This document shows, piece by piece, positions 17,185 to 24,539 of a stretch of 64,000 nucleotides of DNA. The translations under genes and the position numbers were made by a program. Every line of letters starts with the position of its first letter. Positions within the stretch are counted from its first letter, which is position 1. Source of the DNA: Chitinophaga alhagiae (lineage in GTDB: Bacteria > Bacteroidota > Bacteroidia > Chitinophagales > Chitinophagaceae); NCBI RefSeq assembly GCF_003568665.1, contig NZ_QXMH01000004.1, forward strand, positions 600,942-664,941, in the 5' to 3' direction. The notes below the pieces were generated by a model. It had not been told where the DNA came from and searched no databases. It worked only from the letters and a program-made list of their open reading frames with translations.

Positions 17185-18357
17185 ATGAAACAAGCCCTGT
17201 TGGTCCTCAGCCTCACAGCCTGCAACCTGGCCGCCGGCGCGCAGATGCGGCATATCCTTTCCAATGGCGCCACTACCGCCGTGGTGGTAGATGAAGTGCC
17301 GCTGGCGCATACCGCGCAATTGCTGCCGTTAAACGGAAACGGCGCGCTGGTTGGGCCCGGGAACGCCGCGCTGCAGGTGGAACAGGTACTGAAAAACATA
17401 GCGCTTTCCTTACAGGAGGTGCGGTCTGGTCTGGAGAACGTGGTGAAGCTGAACATTTGCCTGCGCCACCCCGGTTTGCTGCAGGAAGTGCAGACCGCCC
17501 TGCGTAAACAATTCGGGAACAAACAGCCCGCCGTAAGTTATGTTACCGGCAACCTCCCGGCAGAAGGCGCCCTGGTGGGTATAGACGCGGTGGCTACGGC
17601 CACCCGCCGCAAGGGCGCAGCCGTTACCTATCATCATTCCAGACAAACCCGCTTCCCCACCGCAGGCGCCGGTGTAGCGGTATTGCCCGCCGGCGGGGCC
17701 GTGTATATATCCGGGCAGGCAGACAAGGGCGCGCTGGGCCAGGCCACCACGGGTACCCTGCGGCAGCTGGACACTACCCTCCGCCACCTGAAGCTGGCAA
17801 AAGAAAACATTGTACAGGTAAGAGCGTTCATCAACCCCATGACAGATATCCGCACGGCAGACAGCGCGTTCAGTGTATTCTTTGCAGGCGCGGCCATGCC
17901 GCCGGTGGTGTACGTGGAGTGGGTGAGCAAAGACCCGCTGGTGGAAATTGAGCTGATTGCCGCCTCTCCTGCCCGCGGCGCGGAGCAACTGGAGTTCATT
18001 ACTCCTCCGGGCATGACGGCCTCTCCCGTTTATGCCAAAGTAACCCGCCTGAACCGCGGAAAGAAAATATACTGTTCCGCCCTGTATGGTACAGATACCA
18101 GCAACGCGGCAGCGGAAGTGAACAGCCTCTTCGTGTCACTGAAAAACATGCTGCAGGCAGCGGGCGGTAATATGGAGCACCTGGTAAAGGCCTTGTATTA
18201 TGTGTCTGACAACGAAGCCAGCACCAGCCTCAACGCGCTGCGGCGCAGCTACTACAACCCTCAGCGCCCGCCCGCCGCATCCAAGGCCGCCGTTTCGCAA
18301 CTGGCCCTGCCGGGACGCGGTATTACCATAGACATGATTGGTGTAGTGGCGCAATAA
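17185..18357 (+). CDS. Protein with three tandem RidA/YjgF-type domains, exported
   Basis: 390 residues from the ATG at 17185, which opens a signal peptide (MKQALLVLSLTACNLAAGAQ). Three RidA-like domains follow at about 33-140, 157-261 and 283-388. Each shows the family pattern: a glycine-rich early strand (VYISGQADKG in domain 2), a central helix (QVEQVLKNIALSL, TLRQLDTTLRHL, EVNSLFVSLKNML) and a C-terminal LVGIDAVA / LVEIELIA / ITIDMIGV strand. Ordinary RidA proteins have one domain of about 130 residues, trimerise, and use an Arg to deaminate imines. In all three domains here that Arg position is non-basic (Val117, Val241, Ala365). A fused, periplasmic, probably non-deaminase ligand-binding trimer is the best guess. 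Confidence 0.8.
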   Translation: MKQALLVLSLTACNLAAGAQMRHILSNGATTAVVVDEVPLAHTAQLLPLNGNGALVGPGNAALQVEQVLKNIALSLQEVRSGLENVVKLNICLRHPGLLQEVQTALRKQFGNKQPAVSYVTGNLPAEGALVGIDAVATATRRKGAAVTYHHSRQTRFPTAGAGVAVLPAGGAVYISGQADKGALGQATTGTLRQLDTTLRHLKLAKENIVQVRAFINPMTDIRTADSAFSVFFAGAAMPPVVYVEWVSKDPLVEIELIAASPARGAEQLEFITPPGMTASPVYAKVTRLNRGKKIYCSALYGTDTSNAAAEVNSLFVSLKNMLQAAGGNMEHLVKALYYVSDNEASTSLNALRRSYYNPQRPPAASKAAVSQLALPGRGITIDMIGVVAQ

Positions 18358-18435
18358 ACCCTGTATTTGTCGTGTTCGCCGCCCCGGCAAATGATTGTTC
18401 ATGCATAAATTTGCATACTATAAAACAGGCAGCCT

Positions 18436-19275
18436 ATGCAACGCAGGTTTGTTATAACATTGTTATTGCTCATCACTACTTATTCTTTCATGAAAGCACA
18501 ACAGCCCAAGGGCCAGTACGCGGCCATTAACGGTCTTCAGTTATATTACGAGATACACGGCAACGGCTACCCGCTGGTGCTGCTGCATGGCGGCGGCTCT
18601 ACCATTACCACCACCTATGGCCGCATATTGCCTGAGCTGGCTAAAACACACCAGGTGATTGCCATTGAGCTGCAAGCGCATGGCCATACGGCAGACATTG
18701 ACCGCCCGCTGAGCTTTGAGCAGGATGCGGACGATGTGGCCGCCCTGCTCCGCCATTTGAAAATTGAAAAGGCCAATATCATGGGTTTCAGCAACGGCGC
18801 TACTACCGCCCTGCAAATAGGCATCCGCCACCCCCAGGTGGTGAACAAGCTGGTATTGGCCTCCATTGCCTACCGGAGGGACGCGCTGCCTCCCGGCTTC
18901 TTTGAAGGCATGAAACAGGCAACACTGAAAGACATGCCCCAACCCTATCATGAGGCGTACCTCGCCATCAACCCCGATCCCAAAGGCCTGCAAGCCATGT
19001 TTAACCGGGATGCGGCCAGGATGATAGATTTCAAAGACATCCCCGATGCTGCCATTAAAACCGTACAGGCGCCTTCGCTCATTATCAGCGGAGATAAAGA
19101 CGTAACACCGCCGGAACATTCAGTGGCCCTCTCCCGTATGCTGCCGCATGCGCAGCTGGCTATATTGCCTTGCGGACATGGAGATTATATAGGAGAGATA
19201 TTATCAGCAAAAACCGACAGTACCATGCCGGTGTTTGTTGTCAGCATGATCAGCGCCTTCCTGGCCGGAAAGTAA
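18436..19275 (+). CDS. Alpha/beta hydrolase, exported
   Basis: 279 residues with an N-terminal hydrophobic signal (MQRRFVITLLLLITTYSFMKAQ). Catalytic elements: oxyanion HGGG at 51-54, nucleophile Ser119 in GFSNG, acid Asp220 or Asp222 (SGDKDVT) and His248 (CGHGD). The fold is that of small esterases and hydrolases of the BioH/haloperoxidase-like type. It is 78 bp after the RidA-fusion gene on the same strand and may have its own promoter; the 18-bp word TGCATAAATTTGCATACT just upstream also occurs at the start of the SusC gene at 10 kb. The substrate is unknown. It converges with the next gene with a 6-bp gap. Confidence 0.85.
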   Translation: MQRRFVITLLLLITTYSFMKAQQPKGQYAAINGLQLYYEIHGNGYPLVLLHGGGSTITTTYGRILPELAKTHQVIAIELQAHGHTADIDRPLSFEQDADDVAALLRHLKIEKANIMGFSNGATTALQIGIRHPQVVNKLVLASIAYRRDALPPGFFEGMKQATLKDMPQPYHEAYLAINPDPKGLQAMFNRDAARMIDFKDIPDAAIKTVQAPSLIISGDKDVTPPEHSVALSRMLPHAQLAILPCGHGDYIGEILSAKTDSTMPVFVVSMISAFLAGK

Positions 19276-19281
19276 CCGCTC

Positions 19282-19995
19282 TTAACCGTACATGGGCCGG
19301 AACCGCAGGTAGAAGGTGACCACTACCTTTTGAATATTTTTGTCAGGGTGCAGCGCCTGGTAGATGGCGGTAAGGTCACGTTCCAGCATTACAAAGCGGA
19401 AATTGAATGGTGTAACGCGGCATATTTCTTCGTTTCCTTCAAAAGTGAGCGTAAGCGCCAGTTTCCTGTAGGTGTACGTTCCCTCTTTAAAAGAATTGCC
19501 GCCATACACTTCCCTGAATTTTTTTTCCGATTCCCTGAATTGGTAGCCCCTGATACTGGTGGCGGACACCTCCAGCAGCTCTTTTTCCAGGGTGGCGGCA
19601 AACGCCGCATCTCCAGCTTCCACAATAGCCTTCCCGTAAGTTTCGTCCGGGCCGAGTGCCCTTCCCCAGTCCCCGTCCATCGAGTGGACGTTTGCCTTGA
19701 TGATGGCGGTATTGCCGGCATTGTCTTTCACGGTGATTTCCGTTTTTTCCGCCAGGTCTGCAGTGAGCAGGAGCTGGTCATTCTCCACCTTTACCTGCAC
19801 GATCTGCGCGTTGCCGGCCGTGGCGGTGTAAGGCGGGGCAATGCCTTCAATAGTAATGGTACTGTCTTCTCCTGACAGCAGGTTCACTTCTGCGCTGCTG
19901 AAGCGGAGCGGTGGTTCGGGCGTTTTGTCTTTTTTGCAGGACAGGCAAATGAGCGCAAACAATGCGATACATGTTAAAGCATGGTGAAATTTCAT
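19282..19995 (-). CDS. Hypothetical lipoprotein with an Ig-like N-terminal domain
   Basis: 237 residues, with a lipobox at LICLSC (Cys20) and a charged KKDK linker. Residues about 30-105 form a beta-sandwich-like stretch (STITIEGIAPPYTA, ITVKDNAGNTAIIKANV) resembling bacterial Ig or BACON-type repeats. The C-terminal half (about 110-237) has an LTLTFEGNEEICRVTPFNF core and ends in YLRFRPMYG; I do not recognise it. It is a surface or periplasmic lipoprotein standing alone between a convergent hydrolase and an AI-2E transporter gene. No function is proposed. Confidence 0.7.
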   Translation of the reverse strand: MKFHHALTCIALFALICLSCKKDKTPEPPLRFSSAEVNLLSGEDSTITIEGIAPPYTATAGNAQIVQVKVENDQLLLTADLAEKTEITVKDNAGNTAIIKANVHSMDGDWGRALGPDETYGKAIVEAGDAAFAATLEKELLEVSATSIRGYQFRESEKKFREVYGGNSFKEGTYTYRKLALTLTFEGNEEICRVTPFNFRFVMLERDLTAIYQALHPDKNIQKVVVTFYLRFRPMYG

Positions 19996-20103
19996 AAGTA
20001 GCAGTTAGGTTAATGTTTCCGTGGAATTAAAAATATAATAATTCCCCGAAGCGCAGAGAACGATCTTGCTTCAACTTGCCTTGTATCCTTTCTGCAGCAA
20101 TAA

Positions 20104-21207
20104 CTAAGCGTTTGTTGTGCTTGTGGAAGGCCCGGGCGCCATACTCTGTTTTCTATCCAGCCAGGAGTTAAATACGGTATAAAATACGGCCAGTATAATG
20201 GCCCCTTTGAACATGCCGGTAAAGCCCCAGGCCACCATTCCGCCTACCACGCCAATGAACAGCACCAGGAAGGGCAGCTTGCCGCCGCTTTTTGCGATCA
20301 GGATGGGTTTCAATACAGCGTCTACCACCAGCACCGCCGCGCCGTAAATGCCCAGGAAGATGGCGGTACCCGTATGGCCTTGCGTAGCAGCCCATATTAC
20401 CAGCGGCGCCCATACTATCAGCGGACCTACCTGTATCAGTACCACAAAGAACACAATGGCCGCCAGCAGCACCTTGAAATGAAGGCCCGCAATAGCAAAG
20501 CCTATCCAGGAAATTACCGTGGCAATAAAGGCCGTGCCCATCACCCCTATGGATACGCCCCTGATGGCATGCGCCGTGGCATACATGAGGCTCACCCCGT
20601 CTTTTCTTCCCAGCAGATGCCGGAGCGTGGACTGCAACGGTTGCAGTATTTTATCTCCCGTAGCCAGGAATATGGAGGATATGATAACGCCCAGTATCAC
20701 TTGCAGCGCCGCCCCGATGATACCGGCGCCGCCCGTCAGCAGGTGATGCAGTACCATTTTTATCTGCTGCTCGTAACCAACGATGGTTTCCCGCGGGTTT
20801 TCCTGGAGCTGCTGCCAGAAAGCGGTGATGGCATCACCTATGTAGGGCATGCCCGCTATATTGGGCGGCAGATCTGGCAAGCCGTGCTGCTTTACTTCTT
20901 CTACCAGGTGCAGCGCGTCTTTTACATGCCTGCCCAGGGCCGCAATGGCATATACAAAAGGTAAGGCCACCACCAGCACCAGTACCATGGAATAAATGAC
21001 CGCGGCCAGCTTCCGCCGGTTATTCAGGAGGCGCACGAGCCGCTCATAGGGCTGCGCCATGGATACGTAGAAAATAATAGCGAAGGTAAACACTCCAAAA
21101 AAGACCTTCATCACGTCATACAGCGCCAACAGCAGGGCCAGCAATAGCAGCAATACAAGGATAGTTTCCAGGATACTGCGTGAAGAGGGGGATTCAGCGT
21201 ATCGCAT
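20104..21207 (-). CDS. AI-2E family transporter (PerM-type membrane protein)
   Basis: 367 residues with about eight hydrophobic helices. Examples are LVLLLLLALLLALYDV near the N-terminus, VIYSMVLVLVVALPFVYAIAAL, GVMGTAFIATVISWIGFAIAGL and VLLAAIVFFVVLIQVGPLIVW. The family signature region near the C-terminus (LKPILIAKSGGKLPFLVLFIGVVGGMVAWGFTGMFKGAIILAVF, here DAVLKP... onwards) is intact. Family members include the autoinducer-2 exporter TqsA and ion or metabolite exporters, so the family name does not prove AI-2 transport. It is single and divergent from the MNIO peptide locus, with a 204-bp gap between them. Confidence 0.88.
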   Translation of the reverse strand: MRYAESPSSRSILETILVLLLLLALLLALYDVMKVFFGVFTFAIIFYVSMAQPYERLVRLLNNRRKLAAVIYSMVLVLVVALPFVYAIAALGRHVKDALHLVEEVKQHGLPDLPPNIAGMPYIGDAITAFWQQLQENPRETIVGYEQQIKMVLHHLLTGGAGIIGAALQVILGVIISSIFLATGDKILQPLQSTLRHLLGRKDGVSLMYATAHAIRGVSIGVMGTAFIATVISWIGFAIAGLHFKVLLAAIVFFVVLIQVGPLIVWAPLVIWAATQGHTGTAIFLGIYGAAVLVVDAVLKPILIAKSGGKLPFLVLFIGVVGGMVAWGFTGMFKGAIILAVFYTVFNSWLDRKQSMAPGPSTSTTNA

Positions 21208-21411
21208 ATAGTATAGCGTTATTTAACGGGTTATCCGGTTTATGGGTGTATAAATATAACTACAATAACGGAAACCGGCGGCAACTATGGAGGAAGAGGC
21301 ATACTAAAAAATGATGGCAGTGTAACTTTCCGTGGTTTGCAGCCGTTTAACCATTGAACTGAAGCCATTGCATTGTGAGGAAACAGCATCGTTATTCTTA
21401 AAACACGACTT

Positions 21412-21582
21412 ATGAAACTTTCCAAAATCCTGATCGGCGCCATTATGGCCGGTATTGCCGTTCAAACGCTGCCTTCCTGCTCCAAAGACGGAGACCTGAC
21501 GCCCCAGCAAAAGGAAGCCAAGAAAAAAGAAGAAGAAAAGAAACGCAACATGGAACCCTGTCCGGCCTGTGGAATGGGCTGA
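21412..21582 (+). CDS. Putative MNIO-class RiPP precursor, lipoprotein-like (chryseobasin-related)
   Basis: 56 residues, ATG at 21412, TGA at 21580-21582. Three parts are visible. First, an N-terminal signal with a lipobox (TLPSC, Cys23). Second, a very hydrophilic Lys/Glu-rich linker (about 30-46). Third, a C-terminal EPCPACGMG (48-56) with a CxxC pair. The next gene encodes a DUF692/MNIO enzyme, a family that oxidatively modifies Cys or Asp residues of ribosomal peptides; this ending recalls chryseobasin-type Bacteroidota precursors (from memory, not searched). The linker plus CxxC tail would be the substrate region. The peptide is probably anchored to a membrane or cleaved after export. 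Copper binding is a plausible role by analogy with other MNIO peptides, not shown here. Confidence 0.72.
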   Translation: MKLSKILIGAIMAGIAVQTLPSCSKDGDLTPQQKEAKKKEEEKKRNMEPCPACGMG

Positions 21583-21606
21583 TGCTGAACGTAAATCATC
21601 TCCGCC

Positions 21607-22734
21607 TTGCCCCGCCTGCTTTCCACCGTAGCCTGTAACCTGGACCCCCATTTGCTGAGAGCCTGCCTCCCGCTCTTTGAATCCGGCGAAGCCGATGCCA
21701 TCGAGTGGTCTTTCGATGCGCTGTACAGGCTGGATGCGCTGCCGGATTGGTTTCATGGATTGATCAATGCCTTCAGCGAGGGCAACCGCCTGATAGGCCA
21801 TGGTATTTTCTTTTCGCTGTTTTCCGGAAAATGGCACCCGGAACAGGAAACCTGGCTACGGGAGCTTTCCGCTGTTTGCCGGAAATACCGGTTCGATCAC
21901 ATCACCGAACATTTCGGGTTCATGACGGGGCAGGATTTCCATCATGGTGCGCCGCTCAATATCCCTTACACAGATGCGGCACTGCGTATCGGGCGGGACC
22001 GCCTCCTGCGCATCGCGGATGCCTGCGGGCGGCCGGTAGGGATAGAGAACCTTGCGTTTTCATGGTCGGTAGACGAGGTGCGGCAACACGGGGATTTTCT
22101 TGACCAGCTGCTGGAGCCCGTCAACGGTTTCATCATTCTCGACCTCCACAACCTGTATTGCCAGGTTGCCAATTTCAACCTGCCCTTCGAAACGCTCGCC
22201 GCGCTCTATCCCCTGCATCGCGTCAGGGAAATCCATATTTCAGGCGGCAGCTGGGAACTTTCGGAAGACCAATCCCGGTCCATCCGCCGCGATACCCATG
22301 ACGATTCCGTTCCGGAAGAAGTATTCCGCTACCTGGAAAACATCATTCCCCGGTGCCCGCACCTGCGCTATCTCGTGATGGAACAACTCGGGTCAGGACT
22401 GGAAACAGAAGACAGTAAAAACGCATTTCGTGCCGATTTCCGGCGGATGGCAGCTATAGCCCGGCAATGGAATCTTACAAAAGGAGACGAAATCCTTCAT
22501 CCTTTCTCTCCGCCCGCCAACCCGCCGCAAGGTGCGCCGCTGGAGGATCTGGCCCTGTACCAGCAGCAAACAGAGCTTTCTTCCATCCTCGAAAATGCCC
22601 CGTCATTCGAAGCCGCTACCCGCGCACTGCAGGCATCTTCCCTTGCACAAAGCCATTGGCAGGTGGAACGATGGTCTCCCTTTATGCTGGAAACCGCCAT
22701 GCACATCGCGCAGAAGTGGATGAAAAAAAATTAA
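21607..22734 (+). CDS. DUF692 / MNIO-family RiPP maturase
   Basis: 375 residues if started at the TTG at 21607, the only usable start after the in-frame TAA at 21592. The TIM-barrel metal sites of the multinuclear non-haem iron oxidative enzymes are all present: His65 (GHG), Glu101-His102 (TEHFGF), Glu147-Asn148 (IENLAF), Asp179/Asn182 (LDLHN), His210 (EIHISGG), Asp229 and His231-Asp232 (RDTHDD), and Glu in VMEQLG. Family members bind two or three irons and remodel Cys or Asp of a peptide. The partner peptide is encoded 24 bp upstream. An extra C-terminal part (about 290-375) goes beyond the barrel and could help bind the peptide. No separate partner-protein gene is adjacent. Confidence 0.88.
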   Translation: MPRLLSTVACNLDPHLLRACLPLFESGEADAIEWSFDALYRLDALPDWFHGLINAFSEGNRLIGHGIFFSLFSGKWHPEQETWLRELSAVCRKYRFDHITEHFGFMTGQDFHHGAPLNIPYTDAALRIGRDRLLRIADACGRPVGIENLAFSWSVDEVRQHGDFLDQLLEPVNGFIILDLHNLYCQVANFNLPFETLAALYPLHRVREIHISGGSWELSEDQSRSIRRDTHDDSVPEEVFRYLENIIPRCPHLRYLVMEQLGSGLETEDSKNAFRADFRRMAAIARQWNLTKGDEILHPFSPPANPPQGAPLEDLALYQQQTELSSILENAPSFEAATRALQASSLAQSHWQVERWSPFMLETAMHIAQKWMKKN

Positions 22735-22736
22735 AA

Positions 22737-22763
22737 AAGCGCCCGCGGAAACCGCGGGCGCTT
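22737..22763. terminator. Bidirectional terminator between the MNIO gene and SusD
   Basis: A perfect 10-bp GC-rich stem, GCGCCCGCGG (22739-22748) with CCGCGGGCGC (22752-22761), and a 3-base AAA loop, extended by two A-T pairs. The long A run to its left gives a strong T tract on the minus strand, so it mainly ends the SusC/SusD transcript. It probably also stops the plus-strand MNIO transcript. Confidence 0.85.
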
Positions 22764-22784
22764 CGTATATACATCCATGTTAGC

Positions 22785-24530
22785 CTATTGCACCCAACCC
22801 GGGTTCTGCGTCAATGCCGGGTTCAGCGTCAGTTCTGTTTGCGGCAGGGGGCTCAGGTAATCCCTGTTCAGCTGGAAGCCGTAGCCATTGGGCAGCGGTG
22901 ACTGGTAGGGGTCCATAAAACCGTCCGCATCATCAGGGTACGGGTTTTTGGTGAATTGTTCTCCGTAAAAAATACCCTTGGGGCGTTTGCCGGCAATGTA
23001 CTCATCCGCGGCGGCCCAGCGGGCAATATCGTCCCAGCGGAAGCCCACCAGGGAAAGCTCTACCCGGCGCTCGCGCCGTACTTCGTTGATGAGGGGAGAC
23101 AGGCCGGGAAAGTCCCAGTCGGGATCAACCTCAATGGCGGACACGTTCAGGTTGGGCATGCCCACGCGGTCCCGCAGCAGTTTGATAGACCTGTCTACCT
23201 CCGCCTGTGTGAGCTGGCCCAGCTCTGCCTTGGCCTCCGCGTAGTTCAGCAATACTTCGCCATAACGGAAAAATATCACCGGCTCGGTGCCGCCGCTGAG
23301 GTCGTGGTTCACAAATTCCGCGCTGTAGCCTTTCCTGATCACATAACCGGTAGGCGTGGAATATTCCGAGCTGTTGAACAGTTTAGCGTATACGGCCTGG
23401 TTCCAGGTAGTGGTATCTGTTCCCTTTATTTCCCAGGGCATGCCGGGAGAAAAAATGGTTTGGGCATAGCGGGGATCTCGGTCTTTCATTTCAGCGGCAA
23501 GGCTGCCATGACCGCCAAACTGCGGACTGGTGGCTATGGGGCGGCCGTCTTTACAAAGGTAGGAATCCGCCAGGCCTTTGGTGATGCCGGTACCATCCGG
23601 AAAATCGCTTGACACGCTGCGGTAGTTCACAATACCGAGGCCCTTGTCAAATTTTTTCCAAAGCAGTACTTCGGAGTTGGCCGCGTAATCCGGCAATACA
23701 AAAAGGTTGTAATAATCCGCATCCGGCTTGCCGGTGGCATACAACTGGAACCTGCCGGATTCCATAACGGCCCCTGCCGCTTCCGCTGCCTTGGTAAAAT
23801 ATTTGTCCGGGTTGGCGCCGTTTACGCCAAAGGGCGTACCGGCATGATATTTTTCCCAGCTCCCCTCATACAGGGCTATCCTGGACTGCAGCGCAAGCGC
23901 CACCCATTTGTTGGGGCGCAGGCCGGCGCTGGTCTTTTCCGCTGTCATATACAGCGCCGCTTTGTCCAGGTCTGCCAATATGCTGTCTGCGATCACGTTG
24001 CGGGGCGTTCTGGGATTCATCAGCTCGGGCGAGTTGGTGTCCAGCACCTTGCTGAACCATTGCACGTCCCCGAAAGTGCGCAGCAGCTTGTAGTAGATGA
24101 GCGCCCGGAAAAAATAGGCTTCTCCTACATATTGTTTGTAGCTGTCAAAGGGATCTTTACAATGCTCGTAGTTCTCGAAAAAGTAGTTCACCTTGCGCAC
24201 CAGGCTGTAATCCCACCCGCCGCCTGAGGCAGGCACCACGCGGGTACCGTTGAGCAGCGGGCTAACGGACGCGTTGATGAAATTGTCTGTTGCCAGGTCA
24301 AGGGCAAATACCGTTCTGTTGTAGTTCAGGCCACCGCTGCTGCCAAAGTCCAGCAGGCGGTTGCCGGGGTTGTAGAACTGGTTCACGTACAGCATCAGGT
24401 CTGATGTAGTACTAAAGAACACATCTTCAGACACCTGGTCCAGCGGGTCTTTCTGCAGAAAGTCGTCTTTACAGGAACCGAAACTTATAATGACCGCAAG
24501 AGCGAATATGATATGCTTAATCTGATTCAT
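22785..24530 (-). CDS. RagB/SusD family outer-membrane lipoprotein
   Basis: 581 residues from the ATG at 24530; a TTG at 24539 would add only three residues. Lipobox FGSC at Cys20. SusD features are the GEAYFFRALIYYKLLRTFGDVQWF segment, the RYGEVLLNYAEAKAELGQL repeat-type helix pair, a long C-terminal RREVELSLVGFRWDDIARW-like motif, and a tail ending in NPALTQNPGWVQ. It partners the SusC whose stop lies only 9 bp upstream. At 581 residues it is larger than the other SusD proteins here (450-493), so it may bind a bulkier ligand. No specificity can be assigned. Confidence 0.93.
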   Translation of the reverse strand: MNQIKHIIFALAVIISFGSCKDDFLQKDPLDQVSEDVFFSTTSDLMLYVNQFYNPGNRLLDFGSSGGLNYNRTVFALDLATDNFINASVSPLLNGTRVVPASGGGWDYSLVRKVNYFFENYEHCKDPFDSYKQYVGEAYFFRALIYYKLLRTFGDVQWFSKVLDTNSPELMNPRTPRNVIADSILADLDKAALYMTAEKTSAGLRPNKWVALALQSRIALYEGSWEKYHAGTPFGVNGANPDKYFTKAAEAAGAVMESGRFQLYATGKPDADYYNLFVLPDYAANSEVLLWKKFDKGLGIVNYRSVSSDFPDGTGITKGLADSYLCKDGRPIATSPQFGGHGSLAAEMKDRDPRYAQTIFSPGMPWEIKGTDTTTWNQAVYAKLFNSSEYSTPTGYVIRKGYSAEFVNHDLSGGTEPVIFFRYGEVLLNYAEAKAELGQLTQAEVDRSIKLLRDRVGMPNLNVSAIEVDPDWDFPGLSPLINEVRRERRVELSLVGFRWDDIARWAAADEYIAGKRPKGIFYGEQFTKNPYPDDADGFMDPYQSPLPNGYGFQLNRDYLSPLPQTELTLNPALTQNPGWVQ

Positions 24531-24539
24531 GGCACTCAA

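Noticed and set aside
21304..21837. Minus-strand open frame overlapping the peptide and MNIO genes
   Set aside because: Its composition is that of a shadow frame (Phe- and Gln-rich runs), and the plus strand carries a lipobox peptide and a conserved enzyme.
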